Source of the DNA: CBDAQA01 sp965198865
Lineage (GTDB): Bacteria; Planctomycetota; Phycisphaerae; Tepidisphaerales; Tepidisphaeraceae
Direction of reading: 5' to 3'
Length of the DNA stretch: 64,000 nt
Assembly: GCA_965198865.1 (NCBI GenBank)
Contig: CBDAQA010000022.1
Location: 437,941-501,940 of the forward strand
The notes under the pieces are model-generated. The model was not told the origin of the DNA. It made no database searches and saw only the letters and a program-made list of their open reading frames with translations. Made by a program: the position numbers and the translations under genes. Positions 53,375-61,715 of the stretch are shown here, one piece after another (the stretch's first letter is position 1; every line of letters starts with the position of its first letter).

Positions 53375-54019
53375 TCACGGCCTCGTGGTCGGGGCGCGCT
53401 GCCGCACTCCGTTGGCGGCGGGGCTGTTCATGGGGCCGAGCAGGTCGTCGAGACGGGAGCGCAGAGCGGGCGTGGCGGCCGAACCTCTCATCATCGCCGT
53501 GAAGCGGGCCAGGTCGTCGCTGTTGGGATTTGCGCGATCCAGAATGGCCAGGTCGTCGATGACCTTTCCCTGGGCCATCGCGTTCCCGGGGCATAGGAGC
53601 CACCGGGCCAGTAGTTGACCGCCCTGGCCGCGGAGCGACAGCAACGGGTCGGTGGCGAGCGTGGTCAGGGCGTCGATCGACGGGTCGTCCCCCAGTGCCA
53701 CGCCGATGGCCCGCAGTTGCACCTCGAAGAAGGTCGGCACCGGCCGGCCGGCGGCGGCGGCGAGCTCGCGCTCGTCAGCGAGCATCCGTCGCAGCGGTGG
53801 CATGGCCTTCGCTGCGATGGCCGGCCGATTGGCCGGGTCGGCCATGTTGTGGGCATCGCCGATCGCCGCCTTCAGCTCGCGCTGTGCGACGTTCATCTCC
53901 CGCACGATCGCGTCGGGCGATCGCGCGGCAGAGTCGGCCAACGACGCGCGGGCACCGATCAGGAGGAGAGGCGCCCAGAAGGCGTGCAAGGGGTTCCGCG
54001 GGGATCGCAGCATCGTCAC
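53375..54019 (-). CDS. Exported helical protein related to N-terminal domain of the TlpA-like paralogues
   Basis: 214 residues with a signal peptide (MTMLRSPRNPLHAFWAPLLL). The body shares the pattern of the neighbouring thioredoxin-like genes: MPPLRRMLADERE, then LLSLRGQGGQLLARWLL, then LDRANPNSDDLARFTAMM. That matches their helical N-terminal half, but the thioredoxin domain is absent. Its start codon overlaps the upstream gene's stop by 4 nt, so translation is coupled. Role unknown; it might be a truncated duplicate or a partner subunit. Confidence 0.7.
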   Translation of the reverse strand: MTMLRSPRNPLHAFWAPLLLIGARASLADSAARSPDAIVREMNVAQRELKAAIGDAHNMADPANRPAIAAKAMPPLRRMLADERELAAAAGRPVPTFFEVQLRAIGVALGDDPSIDALTTLATDPLLSLRGQGGQLLARWLLCPGNAMAQGKVIDDLAILDRANPNSDDLARFTAMMRGSAATPALRSRLDDLLGPMNSPAANGVRQRAPTTRP

Positions 54020-55137
54020 TCCGCGAGCAGCTTGGGGATCATCGTCTCCATGTTGTCGCGGGCGTCAACGGTGCGGCAGACGCCCTTCTTGTCGATCAGG
54101 AACATGGTCGGGATGCCGACGATGCCGAACCCGCTGGTGATCGGGTTGAACCCGCCCGCTGGGGCGTTGGCATCGAACAGCTGCGGCCAAGGCATCTTGC
54201 CGTTCTTGGCCACGAACTGCGTCAGCGCGTCGGCCGTCTGGTCGTTGGACACGCCGACGATCTCCAACCCCTTGGCGTGGTTGTCGGCGTAGATCTGCTC
54301 GACCCGCGGGAGCTCGGCGACGCAGGGGCCGCACCAGGTGGCCCAGAAGTCGACCAGGACCACCTTGCCCTTCCAGTCGGCGGTGGTGAAGGCCTTGCCG
54401 TCAACCGTCTTCCCGGCGATCGTCACCGGCTTGTCGGTGAAGGCGGCGACCTTCTCCGCGGCGGCGATCTGGGCCTTGGCCTCGTCGACCGCGGGGTTCT
54501 TCATCGTGTCGCTGACCAGCGACTGCAGCCGCCTGGTCAACGCCGGGCTGGCGGAGCCCATCTGGCTCATGTTCATCATCTGCTCGGTCAGCGGCACGCT
54601 GTCGACGTGGGCCTTGGCCAGCGCCTCCACCTGATCGGCGACCTTGGCCTGGGCGACGGCGTCCTCGGACGTGGTCCACCACTGGACGAGCAGTTGCTGC
54701 CCCTTGCCCTCGAGGGCGACGGCCGGGTCCCTGCTGTCGGCCGCGGCCGCCAGCCGCGCCTGGGCGGCGGGGTCGCCGAAGGCGGCCATCATGGACGTGA
54801 ACTGGGACCGAGCGCCATCCGCCTGGTCCTTCGCCGCGGGCTCGACCTGGCCCAGGTCGCCGAAGTCAGCGTACACCTTCGCCATCGCCGGCAGGACGCT
54901 TGGCGCGGCCTTGGCGCGGGCGGCGCCGTCGGTCAACAGGCGCGGGCTGGGGAACGCGGCGCGGAAGGCGGCCAGGTCCGCCTTGAGGCTGGCCATGACC
55001 GCGTCCTTGTCTTTGGCCGCCGTTAAGGGCTGGGTGGTCGGGGCCGTCGTCGGTCCCTCGCCGCGGACGACCAAGACGGTCGTGCCAGCAAGGGAAGCGA
55101 CACAAAAGGCGACGCGGGTGGCGAGTTTCGTACGCAT
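54016..55137 (-). CDS. TlpA-like thiol-disulfide oxidoreductase with helical N-terminal domain
   Basis: 373 residues. Signal peptide (ATRVAFCVASLAGTTVLVV), a Thr/Pro linker, a helical domain of about 200 residues, and a C-terminal thioredoxin fold (about 235-373). The redox motif is WCGPC with Cys269 and Cys272. VVLVDFWATW, VGVSNDQ and GIVGIPTMFLIDKKG are TlpA/ResA signatures, with the cis-Pro in GIPTMF. It is likely a periplasmic disulfide reductase. It overlaps the next gene by 4 nt and has a close paralogue immediately upstream (55273). Confidence 0.9.
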   Translation of the reverse strand: MRTKLATRVAFCVASLAGTTVLVVRGEGPTTAPTTQPLTAAKDKDAVMASLKADLAAFRAAFPSPRLLTDGAARAKAAPSVLPAMAKVYADFGDLGQVEPAAKDQADGARSQFTSMMAAFGDPAAQARLAAAADSRDPAVALEGKGQQLLVQWWTTSEDAVAQAKVADQVEALAKAHVDSVPLTEQMMNMSQMGSASPALTRRLQSLVSDTMKNPAVDEAKAQIAAAEKVAAFTDKPVTIAGKTVDGKAFTTADWKGKVVLVDFWATWCGPCVAELPRVEQIYADNHAKGLEIVGVSNDQTADALTQFVAKNGKMPWPQLFDANAPAGGFNPITSGFGIVGIPTMFLIDKKGVCRTVDARDNMETMIPKLLAE

Positions 55138-55272
55138 GGTTCAATTCTCAACTGAGGCGAGCGACAACGGACGATCCCCCCAATGGCCGCGCTTCGCATG
55201 GTTCTACCGGAAGGGCGGCCGTTTGGGGTAGTCGGCCCGCACGTGGCTGTCGAATCTCTAGGGAGGCCGCGT

Positions 55273-56439
55273 TCACTCGGCCAGGAGGGCGGGGATCAGC
55301 GTCTGCATCTCTTCCCGGGCCGTGACCGACCGCAGGACGCCCTTCTTGTCGATCAGGAACATGGTCGGGATGCCGCGGATGCCGTACCCGAACGTGACGG
55401 GGTTCCACCGGTGCGCGCCGGCGGCGTCGGGGTCGAACAGCTGGACCCAGGGCATGCCGTTCTCGGGCGTGAACTTCTTCAGCGCGTCGGCCGAGAAGTC
55501 GTTGGACACGCCGATGATCTCCAGCCCCTTGTCGTGGTACTTGCCGTAGATCTCCTTCACCTCGGGCAGCCCGGCCTTGCACGGCACGCACCAGGTGGCC
55601 CAGAAGTCGACCAGGACGACCTTGCCCTTGTAGGCGTCGGAGGAGAACGACTGGCCGTCGACGGTCGACGCGGCGATGGTCATGGGCTTGCCGATCAGGC
55701 CCTTCAGCTTCGCGTCGGAATCCGCCTTGGCCTTCATCATCATCACGAGGCGGGTCGCCGCGGGGCTGGTCATCGTGTCGCTCAGCACGCCCTGGAGGTG
55801 CGACTTGAGCTCGTCGGACTTGGCGGAGTTGGCAAAGGAGTAGGTGAGGACGGTCAGGGGATCGCTGTCGGGGTGGGCGAGGTCGAGCTTCTCAAGGTCG
55901 TCGGCGACCGGCTTCTGGGCGTCAGCGTTCCGGCCGGCCGCGATCCAGCGGGACTGCAGCTGCACCGAGCGAGCGGCGATGCTGTCGGCCGCCGTCGCCG
56001 ACCCGGCGGCGGCATCGACGCGGTCGACCGTCTCCTTGTCGCCCAGCAGGTACAGCTGGGCGCTCAGCTGCTGTTGGACGGAGGCCATGGCCGCCTCGTT
56101 GTGGTGGGCGGCGGCGAACTCGCTGTAGAGGGCCGATTGCTGCTTGATCAGCGGGATGGCGGTCGGGGCGGCCGCCGCCCGCTTGGCCGGATCGGTGAAC
56201 GCGCCGCCGGCGAACGCCTGGTTCAGCTCCCCCATGACCCGCTTCAGGTCGGCGGTCAGGGCGGCGTCGTCGCGGACGCCGGGCTGGGTGGTCGGGGCCG
56301 CGGCCAAGGCCGCGGCGCTCGGGGCCGTCGTCGGGGCGGCGAACACCGACGGGCTCAGCGCCGTCGTGGCGGCGAGGAGCGAGGCGGTGATCAGGGCGCT
56401 CCAACGAGCGCGCGGGGTCGATCGGCCATTGATCTGCAT
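55273..56439 (-). CDS. TlpA-like thiol-disulfide oxidoreductase, tandem paralogue
   Basis: 388 residues with the same plan as its neighbour: signal peptide (ALITASLLAATTALSPSVFA), helical domain, then a thioredoxin fold with WCVPC (Cys284/Cys287), VGVSNDFSADAL and GIRGIPTMFLIDKKG. The CVPC active site differs from CGPC and may alter redox potential; that is inference. The start at 56439 gives a good signal peptide. The gap to the second copy is about 135 nt, so it may be read from the same promoter. Confidence 0.9.
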   Translation of the reverse strand: MQINGRSTPRARWSALITASLLAATTALSPSVFAAPTTAPSAAALAAAPTTQPGVRDDAALTADLKRVMGELNQAFAGGAFTDPAKRAAAAPTAIPLIKQQSALYSEFAAAHHNEAAMASVQQQLSAQLYLLGDKETVDRVDAAAGSATAADSIAARSVQLQSRWIAAGRNADAQKPVADDLEKLDLAHPDSDPLTVLTYSFANSAKSDELKSHLQGVLSDTMTSPAATRLVMMMKAKADSDAKLKGLIGKPMTIAASTVDGQSFSSDAYKGKVVLVDFWATWCVPCKAGLPEVKEIYGKYHDKGLEIIGVSNDFSADALKKFTPENGMPWVQLFDPDAAGAHRWNPVTFGYGIRGIPTMFLIDKKGVLRSVTAREEMQTLIPALLAE

Positions 56440-56706
56440 TGCGGAGACTCCGGAAAGGGGGACGGCGGGTTGGGTCGTCCCGGTGCGGTGGTTCTAGACC
56501 GCTGTACGCGCCCGGGTGTCACCAAGTTGCAGTCCGCCCGGCCCGGCCGCAGAAATTGGTTCGTCCCCTTGTCACGGCCGGGCGGCCGCAGTACAGTTTT
56601 CCCCCTTCGTGTCCCCCGCCCACTCTGGGCGGCCGGTGACGCATCGCCTCGTCGTGTGACGGGGCTGAGGCGTGGTCCGGGGGACGCGGGGCCGTTTGGG
56701 AAACGC

Positions 56707-57078
56707 ATGCCGACGATCAACCAGCTGATCAAGAAGCCGCGGAAGGCTCTGCCGCGCATCAACAAGGTCAAGGACCTCGAGGCCAGCCCGCAGAAGCGCG
56801 GCGTCTGCCTGCAGGTCAAGACGATGACCCCGAAGAAGCCGAACTCGGCCCTGCGGAAGATCGCCCGCGTCCGACTGAGCAACGGCAAGGAAGTGACCGC
56901 CTACATCCCCGGTGAGGAGCACAACCTCCAGGAGCACAGCATCGTGCTGGTCCGCGGCGGCCGCGTCCGCGACCTGCCGGGCGTGCGGTACCACATCGTC
57001 CGCGGCACCCTCGACGCCCTCGGCGTCGACGGCCGCAAGCGGAGCCGCAGCAAGTACGGCGCGAAGAAGGGCAAGTGA
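56707..57078 (+). CDS. rpsL: 30S ribosomal protein S12
   Basis: 123 residues, the usual size, with MPTINQLIKKPRK, the decoding-centre loop TPKKPNSALRK, GEEHNLQEHSIVLVRGGRVR and DLPGVRYHIVRG. It stabilises the decoding site of the 30S subunit. The loop has the wild-type Lys at the position where streptomycin-resistance mutations occur. The frame is open far upstream, but ATG 56707 matches the family. It is followed by a palindrome and rpsG. Confidence 0.97.
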   Translation: MPTINQLIKKPRKALPRINKVKDLEASPQKRGVCLQVKTMTPKKPNSALRKIARVRLSNGKEVTAYIPGEEHNLQEHSIVLVRGGRVRDLPGVRYHIVRGTLDALGVDGRKRSRSKYGAKKGK

Positions 57079-57083
57079 GCCGC

Positions 57084-57170
57084 GTTACTTGTCACTGGTT
57101 GCTCGTTACCGGGTCGGCTGCTTGCCGCCACTCGAGCGTCCGGTCCACGAGTAACCAGTAACCAATAACC
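57084..57170. repeat. Palindrome of the GTAACC/GGTTAC family (P5) inside the str operon
   Basis: The left arm (GTTACTTGTCACTGGTTGCT, CGTTACC) is mirrored by the right arm (CGAGTAACCAGTAACCAATA, ACC). It is imperfect but clearly palindromic. It separates rpsL from rpsG, where most bacteria have only a few bases. Confidence 0.75.
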
Positions 57171-57187
57171 AGCAGCGAACCACCACC

Positions 57188-57664
57188 ATGGCCTACAAGA
57201 AATTCACGTCGTCCGAAGAGATGCTCAAGCCGGACGCCCGGTACAACAGCAAGCTGGTGAGCAAGTTCATCAACTCGCTGATGTGGGACGGCAAGAAGAC
57301 CGTCGCGCAGAAGATCTTCTACACCGCAATGGACGAGGTCACCAAGAAGGTGAAGGACGTCCCGCCGCTGGAGCTGTTCGAGACGGCGATCAACAACGTC
57401 AAGCCGTTCGTGGAGGTCCGCAGCAAGCGGGTGGGCGGGGCGAACTACCAGGTCCCGATGCAGGTCAACAAGCGTCGCCAGCAGTCGCTGGCGTTCCGCT
57501 GGCTGATCAACGCCTGCCGCGACGGCGGGGGCCGGCCGATGCACGCCCGGCTCGCCGACGAGTTGATGGCCGCCTTCCGCAAGGAGGGCAAGGCCATGCA
57601 GACCCGCGACCAGACCCACCGCATGGCCGACGCCAACAAGGCGTTCGCCCACTTTGCGTGGTAA
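57188..57664 (+). CDS. rpsG: 30S ribosomal protein S7
   Basis: 158 residues. S7 nucleates assembly of the 30S head by binding 16S rRNA. Signatures: SKLVSKFINSLMWDGKKTVA, VKPFVEVRSKRVGGANYQVP and the helix LRW-like AFRWLINACRDG. The C-terminus ADANKAFAHFAW is standard. It lies 109 nt after rpsL instead of the usual tight spacing, and a terminator follows, so fusA and tuf are not continued here. Confidence 0.97.
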   Translation: MAYKKFTSSEEMLKPDARYNSKLVSKFINSLMWDGKKTVAQKIFYTAMDEVTKKVKDVPPLELFETAINNVKPFVEVRSKRVGGANYQVPMQVNKRRQQSLAFRWLINACRDGGGRPMHARLADELMAAFRKEGKAMQTRDQTHRMADANKAFAHFAW

Positions 57665-57689
57665 GTCCGTCGAAGGTCGAAAGACATTT

Positions 57690-57727
57690 AGAGCGACGGT
57701 CGGCGTCTCGCCGGCCGTCGCTCTTTT
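57690..57727 (+). terminator. Intrinsic terminator after rpsG
   Basis: AGAGCGACGGTCGGCG pairs with CGCCGGCCGTCGCTCT (one G-T) over a TCT loop, followed by TTTTGTC. Confidence 0.88.
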
Positions 57728-57863
57728 GTCGCGCTTCGTCTGATTCCACTTTTATTGGACCTCGGCAACCGACGCGTCCGATACGACTCCTGTCCACGCG
57801 ACGGCGACCGACCCATGGATGGGTTTCCTGGCCGGCCGATCGCCCCATTCCAGGAGAGAAGCC

Positions 57864-58109
57864 ATGCCGACCAAGAAGACCGCTGCCGTGAAGAAGCCCG
57901 CGACCGCCAAGGGCACGAAGAAGGCCGTCGTCGCCAGCACGCCCGTCCGCTACTCGGCCCTGCCGAAGCTGACCGCCCCGGCCGCCAAGGTCGCCGTCAC
58001 CGATGACATGATCGCCCGCAAGGCGTTCGAGCTGTACGCCGCCGGGATCGGTGGTTCCGAGCAGGACCACTGGTTCGCCGCCGAGGCCGAGCTGCGCACG
58101 GCCGCCTGA
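57864..58109 (+). CDS. DUF2934 protein with lysine/alanine-rich N-terminus
   Basis: 81 residues. The first 30 (MPTKKTAAVKKPATAKGTKK) are Lys/Ala/Thr rich, like histone H1 tails. The C-terminal half carries the DUF2934 pattern IARKAFELYAAGIGGSEQDH followed by WFAAEAELR. The role is unknown; DNA binding through the basic tail is inference. AGGAGAG lies 6 nt before ATG 57864. It is followed by a nested palindrome. Confidence 0.85.
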   Translation: MPTKKTAAVKKPATAKGTKKAVVASTPVRYSALPKLTAPAAKVAVTDDMIARKAFELYAAGIGGSEQDHWFAAEAELRTAA

Positions 58110-58115
58110 GCCGTA

Positions 58116-58312
58116 GCATGGGCAACCTGCCCATGGCGCGGGAACTCCCGCACATCGGCGGTACCCCGTCGAATGAGCAAGAGCGAAGCGATCTTCGGCC
58201 GTCACGGTTTGAAGATCGCTTCGCTCTTGCTGTATCGGCGGGGTACCGCCGATCGCCGTGCGTACACGGCCACGGGCACGATGCCCGTGCCACGGAATTG
58301 CCCGTGCCACGG
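58116..58312. repeat. Compound nested palindrome, relative of 45382-45621
   Basis: In order: hairpin GCATGGGCAACCTGCCCATG, outer arms ATCGGCGGTACCCCG (58154-58168) with CGGGGTACCGCCGAT (58239-58253), inner 21-bp arms 58176-58196 with 58211-58231 (core GCGAAGCGATC), then hairpins CCGTGCGTACACGG and CGGGCACGATGCCCG. The order GCTCTTGCTGT - GTACCGCCG - GCGTACA - GTGCCAC matches the right half of the element at 45382. Confidence 0.85.
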
Positions 58313-58324
58313 TATACTTCCCCC

Positions 58325-59146
58325 GTGAAAGAGCGCATCCAGAAATTGTTGGCCAACGCCGGTGTGGCCTCGCGGCGGTCGGTGGAGGAGATGATCCGCC
58401 AGGGCCGGGTCACGGTGAACGGGAAGGTGCAGAAGCAGCTGCCGATCCTGATCGACCCGAGCAAGGACAAGGTCGTGGTCGACGACGACCCGGTCAAGTT
58501 CAAGGTGAACCGCACCACCGGCCGGGCGGTCGACCGCGTCTACTTCCTGCTGAACAAGCCGCGGGGCGTCTACAGCACGAACGTGGCGCAGGGGGCGCAG
58601 GTGCGGGCGATCGACCTGCTGCCGCCGAACATCGGCGGGCGGGTCTACCCCGTCGGCCGGCTTGACGCCGAGAGCCGCGGGCTGCTGTTGCTGACCAACG
58701 ACGGCGACCTCACGAACAGCCTGACCCACCCGCGGTTCGGCGTCTCCAAGACCTACCGCGCCACCGTCGACGGCATGGTCGAGCCGTCGGCGCTGGAGGA
58801 ACTGCAGGGCGGCATCTGGCTGGCCGACCCGACCGGCAAGGGGTTCAAGACCGGCCGGACGCAGCTGCGCATCATCCGCCGGGGACGCGAGAAGAGCATC
58901 CTTGAGATCACCCTGCGTGAGGGCCGCAATCGGCAGGTCCGGCGCATGCTGGCCAAGGTCGGCCACAAGGTCCGCGACCTGATGCGGGTGCAGATGGGGC
59001 CGCTGACGTTGGATGGCCTCAAGCCCGGCCAGTTCCGGCCGCTGACGCCGCGCGAGGTGAAGGCGCTGCGGAAGCTGTCAGCGCCGGCCGAGACGTCGGG
59101 AGCGGCCGTCGAGGTGTCCGAAGCGGACGACGAGGGCGAGAACTGA
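58325..59146 (+). CDS. Ribosomal pseudouridine synthase, RluB/RsuA family
   Basis: 273 residues from GTG 58325. An S4 domain (1-60, IQKLLANAGVASRRSVEEMI) precedes the RsuA-type catalytic domain, with the catalytic Asp114 in GRLDAESRGLLLLTNDGD. RNRQVRRMLAKVGHKVRDL and LKPGQFRPLTPREVKAL are RluB/RsuA blocks. The likely target is a 23S or 16S rRNA uridine; which one is undecided. The frame is open upstream, but that stretch is only the translated palindrome. Confidence 0.93.
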   Translation: MKERIQKLLANAGVASRRSVEEMIRQGRVTVNGKVQKQLPILIDPSKDKVVVDDDPVKFKVNRTTGRAVDRVYFLLNKPRGVYSTNVAQGAQVRAIDLLPPNIGGRVYPVGRLDAESRGLLLLTNDGDLTNSLTHPRFGVSKTYRATVDGMVEPSALEELQGGIWLADPTGKGFKTGRTQLRIIRRGREKSILEITLREGRNRQVRRMLAKVGHKVRDLMRVQMGPLTLDGLKPGQFRPLTPREVKALRKLSAPAETSGAAVEVSEADDEGEN

Positions 59147-59365
59147 TCGGCGCACGAAGAAGCGCCGCATGTACCAGGAATATTCGTGACGGTCGTAAGT
59201 GGCGTGCGGGTGTGATGAAAACGTCTGGTAGTCGCTCGCGCCTTCGTGGTTGGCGGTAGCGAGCGTCAGTTGCGATGGCGCAAGCCACTGGGCCACCCGC
59301 ATCGCGAAACGAAGCTGGCGTTCACGCATCATCCTCGTCAACCGGGGCTCCATTCGACCGAAGGT

Positions 59366-60808
59366 TTAAACCCCCGGCAGCGGCGTCACCGCATACCGGC
59401 TGCCGGCGACGGCAAGCCGCTGGTTCGTCGGCGGCGGGGCGGGGATCACCCGGCTCACCAGCAGGGCCCCGGCACCCAGCGCGATGTTGGTGCCCAACAG
59501 CGTCAAGGCGGCGTAGCCGCTGAGGAACCCGTCGGTCGGCACCAGGTAGCCCACGACCGCCGTCGCCACCAGCAGGGCCAGCGACATCGGGATCAGCCCG
59601 CGCCAGGCGATCATCATTAGCTGGTCGAACCGGAAGCGCGGCAGGCTCCAGCGGACCCACATGAACACGAAGATGATGCCGACCGTCTTCGTGAAGAAGA
59701 CGCCGAACCGCACCATGTTGCCCAGCCAGTAGGTGGTGACGGCCGGGTAGCGCGGGTCGGTCGTGCCGCCCAGGACATGGCCCAGCCAGCCGGGGATCCG
59801 CTCGAACCACGGCAGGTGCCACCCGCCGAAGAACAGCGCCACGCACACGGCGCTGGTCGTGATCATCCCGGCGTACTCGCTCAGGAAGAACAGGGCGAAC
59901 CGCATCGAGCTGTACTCGGTGTGGTACCCGCCGACCAGCTCCTGCTCGGACTCGGCCAGGTCGAAGGGGGCGCGGTTGGCCTCGGCGTGGATGCAGATCA
60001 GGAACAGCACGAACGCCCCCGGCTGGGCAAACACGTTCCAGGCGGGGATGACCTTCAGCCAGTAGTGGGCCTGCTGCTCGACGATGTCGTTCAGGCTGAG
60101 CGAGCCGTACATCAGCACGATGCACAGGACCGAAAGCCCCAGCGGGATCTCGTAGGAGATCATGCTGGCCGTGGCCCGGATGGCACCCAGGAAGCTGTAC
60201 TTGTTGTTGCTCGCCCACCCGCCGACCACGATGCCGTACACGGCCAGCGACAAGGTCGCCAGGATGAACAGCACGCCGATGTTCAGGTCGGCCGCCTGGA
60301 AGGGGTACTGGTAGGTGACCGTGGCGATGCCGTTCGACGCCACGGTGGCATCGCCGACGATCGTGGCGTTGCCGGGGATGTCCCCGGCCGCCCGCAGCTT
60401 GGCGTAGTTGGCGGGGTCGGCCCGGCCGTAGGTGTCGTAGGTCCGGGTCGTCTGCCGCACGCCGCCCCACGGCAACGCGGCGGCGCTGACGACCATCACG
60501 ATCATCATGATGCCCGGCGCGATCGTGTACAGGATCGAGTCCACGCCGCGCGGCTTGTAGTCCTCCTTGAAGAAGAACTTCAGCCCGTCCGCCATCGGCT
60601 GGCCGAGGCCGAACATGTGCTTGTCCTTGGCCCAGGGCACCAGCCCGAACCCCAGACCCGTGCGGTTGGGCCCCACCCGGTCCTGCACCCAGCTGGCCAC
60701 CTTTCGCTCCAGCAGGATCAGGTACGCGACCGACCCCAGGATGGTGCCGAACGCGACCAGGCCGATCATGAACCAGGGCGGGACGTAGGACGTGATCGTG
60801 TCGATCAT
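59366..60808 (-). CDS. nuoH: NADH-quinone oxidoreductase subunit H (NuoH), with insertion
   Basis: Membrane subunit of respiratory complex I at the quinone site. About 480 residues against the usual 330-350. Signatures: LLERKVASWVQDRVGPNRTG, KFFFKEDYKP, AEANRAPFDLAESEQELVGG and EYSSMRFALFFLSEYA. The extra length is a hydrophilic block after helix 2 (about 115-170, GVRQTTRTYDTYGRADPANY onward) plus a long C-terminus. It is alone: no other nuo gene is in the window, and the neighbours are unrelated. ATG 60808 matches the family N-terminus; a 16-codon extension is palindrome sequence. Confidence 0.93.
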   Translation of the reverse strand: MIDTITSYVPPWFMIGLVAFGTILGSVAYLILLERKVASWVQDRVGPNRTGLGFGLVPWAKDKHMFGLGQPMADGLKFFFKEDYKPRGVDSILYTIAPGIMMIVMVVSAAALPWGGVRQTTRTYDTYGRADPANYAKLRAAGDIPGNATIVGDATVASNGIATVTYQYPFQAADLNIGVLFILATLSLAVYGIVVGGWASNNKYSFLGAIRATASMISYEIPLGLSVLCIVLMYGSLSLNDIVEQQAHYWLKVIPAWNVFAQPGAFVLFLICIHAEANRAPFDLAESEQELVGGYHTEYSSMRFALFFLSEYAGMITTSAVCVALFFGGWHLPWFERIPGWLGHVLGGTTDPRYPAVTTYWLGNMVRFGVFFTKTVGIIFVFMWVRWSLPRFRFDQLMMIAWRGLIPMSLALLVATAVVGYLVPTDGFLSGYAALTLLGTNIALGAGALLVSRVIPAPPPTNQRLAVAGSRYAVTPLPGV

Positions 60809-60811
60809 GCG

Positions 60812-60935
60812 AGTTCTGAGTTGGGAGTTCCGAGTTCTGGGTCCGTCGCCAGCCAAACTTACGGGCCGGCCGTTCAGGTGGCAACCGCGCGACGCCCCTT
60901 CTTCAACTCAAAACGCCCAGCTCACAACTCCGCAC
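60812..60935. repeat. Imperfect palindrome, AACTC family (P6)
   Basis: GAGTTCTGAGTTGGGAGTTC at the left is mirrored by a right end rich in ACTC/AACTC (CAACTCAAAACGC, CACAACTCCGCACTC), like 12066-12150. The right end reaches the stop codon of the next gene. Confidence 0.6.
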
Positions 60936-61499
60936 TCAATCTCGCAGGTCGAAGCTGGCAAGCATCGCCTTCACGTCCGGCAGCAGCTCGTCGAACTGGT
61001 CGGCCGGGGCGGCGGTGTTGAAGACGTACTCGGTCCCCTTGTGGACGCCGACGATGTAGAGCACCGCGACGGGCCCGCCGGGGTGGTCGACGACGAACCC
61101 GATCTGCCGGGCCGGCATCGTCCCCACGACGGCCGGGCGGATCGTGACGTGCCTGATCCCCTTGTCCGCCTCGTGGAACAGCTGGTCGGCCATGGTGCCG
61201 CTCAGGTCGTGGACGATCTGCCCGTCCGACATCCCCGGTGGCCCCTGCTCGATCCGCAGCCCCACGCCGCCCACCTGTAGCCTGTCAACCGGCGAAGTGG
61301 TTGGTCCCGTCGTCGGCCGGTGCAGCGGCATCCAGACCGTAAAGACCTGTCCCTCGTCCGGCCGCTCGGGCACGATCCAGTCGGCCGGCACCTGCAGCTT
61401 GAACCCGTGCTCGGCGCTGTTGAACACCTTCGTCGGCCGCGTCGTCGCCGGGGCGGCGCCCAGCACCAGCAACGGAAGGAGGAATCGGGCTGTTCGCAT
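60936..61499 (-). CDS. Exported hypothetical protein
   Basis: 187 residues with signal peptide (ARFLLPLLVLGAAPA) and a Thr-Arg-Pro cut region. The soluble part has FNSAEHGFKLQVPADWIVPE, a pattern seen in PsbP/DUF1795-like lipoproteins, and a DELLPDVKAMLASFDLRD end. No enzyme motif. The stop codon touches the neighbouring palindrome. The 19-codon extension upstream of 61499 has no signal-peptide logic. Confidence 0.65.
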   Translation of the reverse strand: MRTARFLLPLLVLGAAPATTRPTKVFNSAEHGFKLQVPADWIVPERPDEGQVFTVWMPLHRPTTGPTTSPVDRLQVGGVGLRIEQGPPGMSDGQIVHDLSGTMADQLFHEADKGIRHVTIRPAVVGTMPARQIGFVVDHPGGPVAVLYIVGVHKGTEYVFNTAAPADQFDELLPDVKAMLASFDLRD

Positions 61500-61715
61500 G
61501 GGCTGACGCTCGCAGAAGAAGGCAGCGGCTCGGGCAGATCGTAGGGCCGCCCCCACCTCGGTAAAAGCACCAGTGGCATTTGACGCAGGTCAGTGCTGAT
61601 CCGCTCGGTTGAACTTCAATGTCTGCTGCAATCGGAAAATATCGGATTCCGAAATTCCTGATCTTTGGGTACATTGGGGAATCGCATTTCCTCCCTGCTT
61701 TACCCGGAGCATCCC

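Noticed and set aside
58118..58324. 69-codon extension of the RluB/RsuA gene
   Set aside because: The extension is the translated compound palindrome (HGHDARAT type peptide); the S4 domain starts at GTG 58325.
59147..59365. Possible small minus-strand ORF with QLTLATANHEGASDYQTFSS
   Set aside because: It overlaps the end of the RluB/RsuA gene, has no ribosome site and no recognised family; it could be a remnant but cannot be supported.
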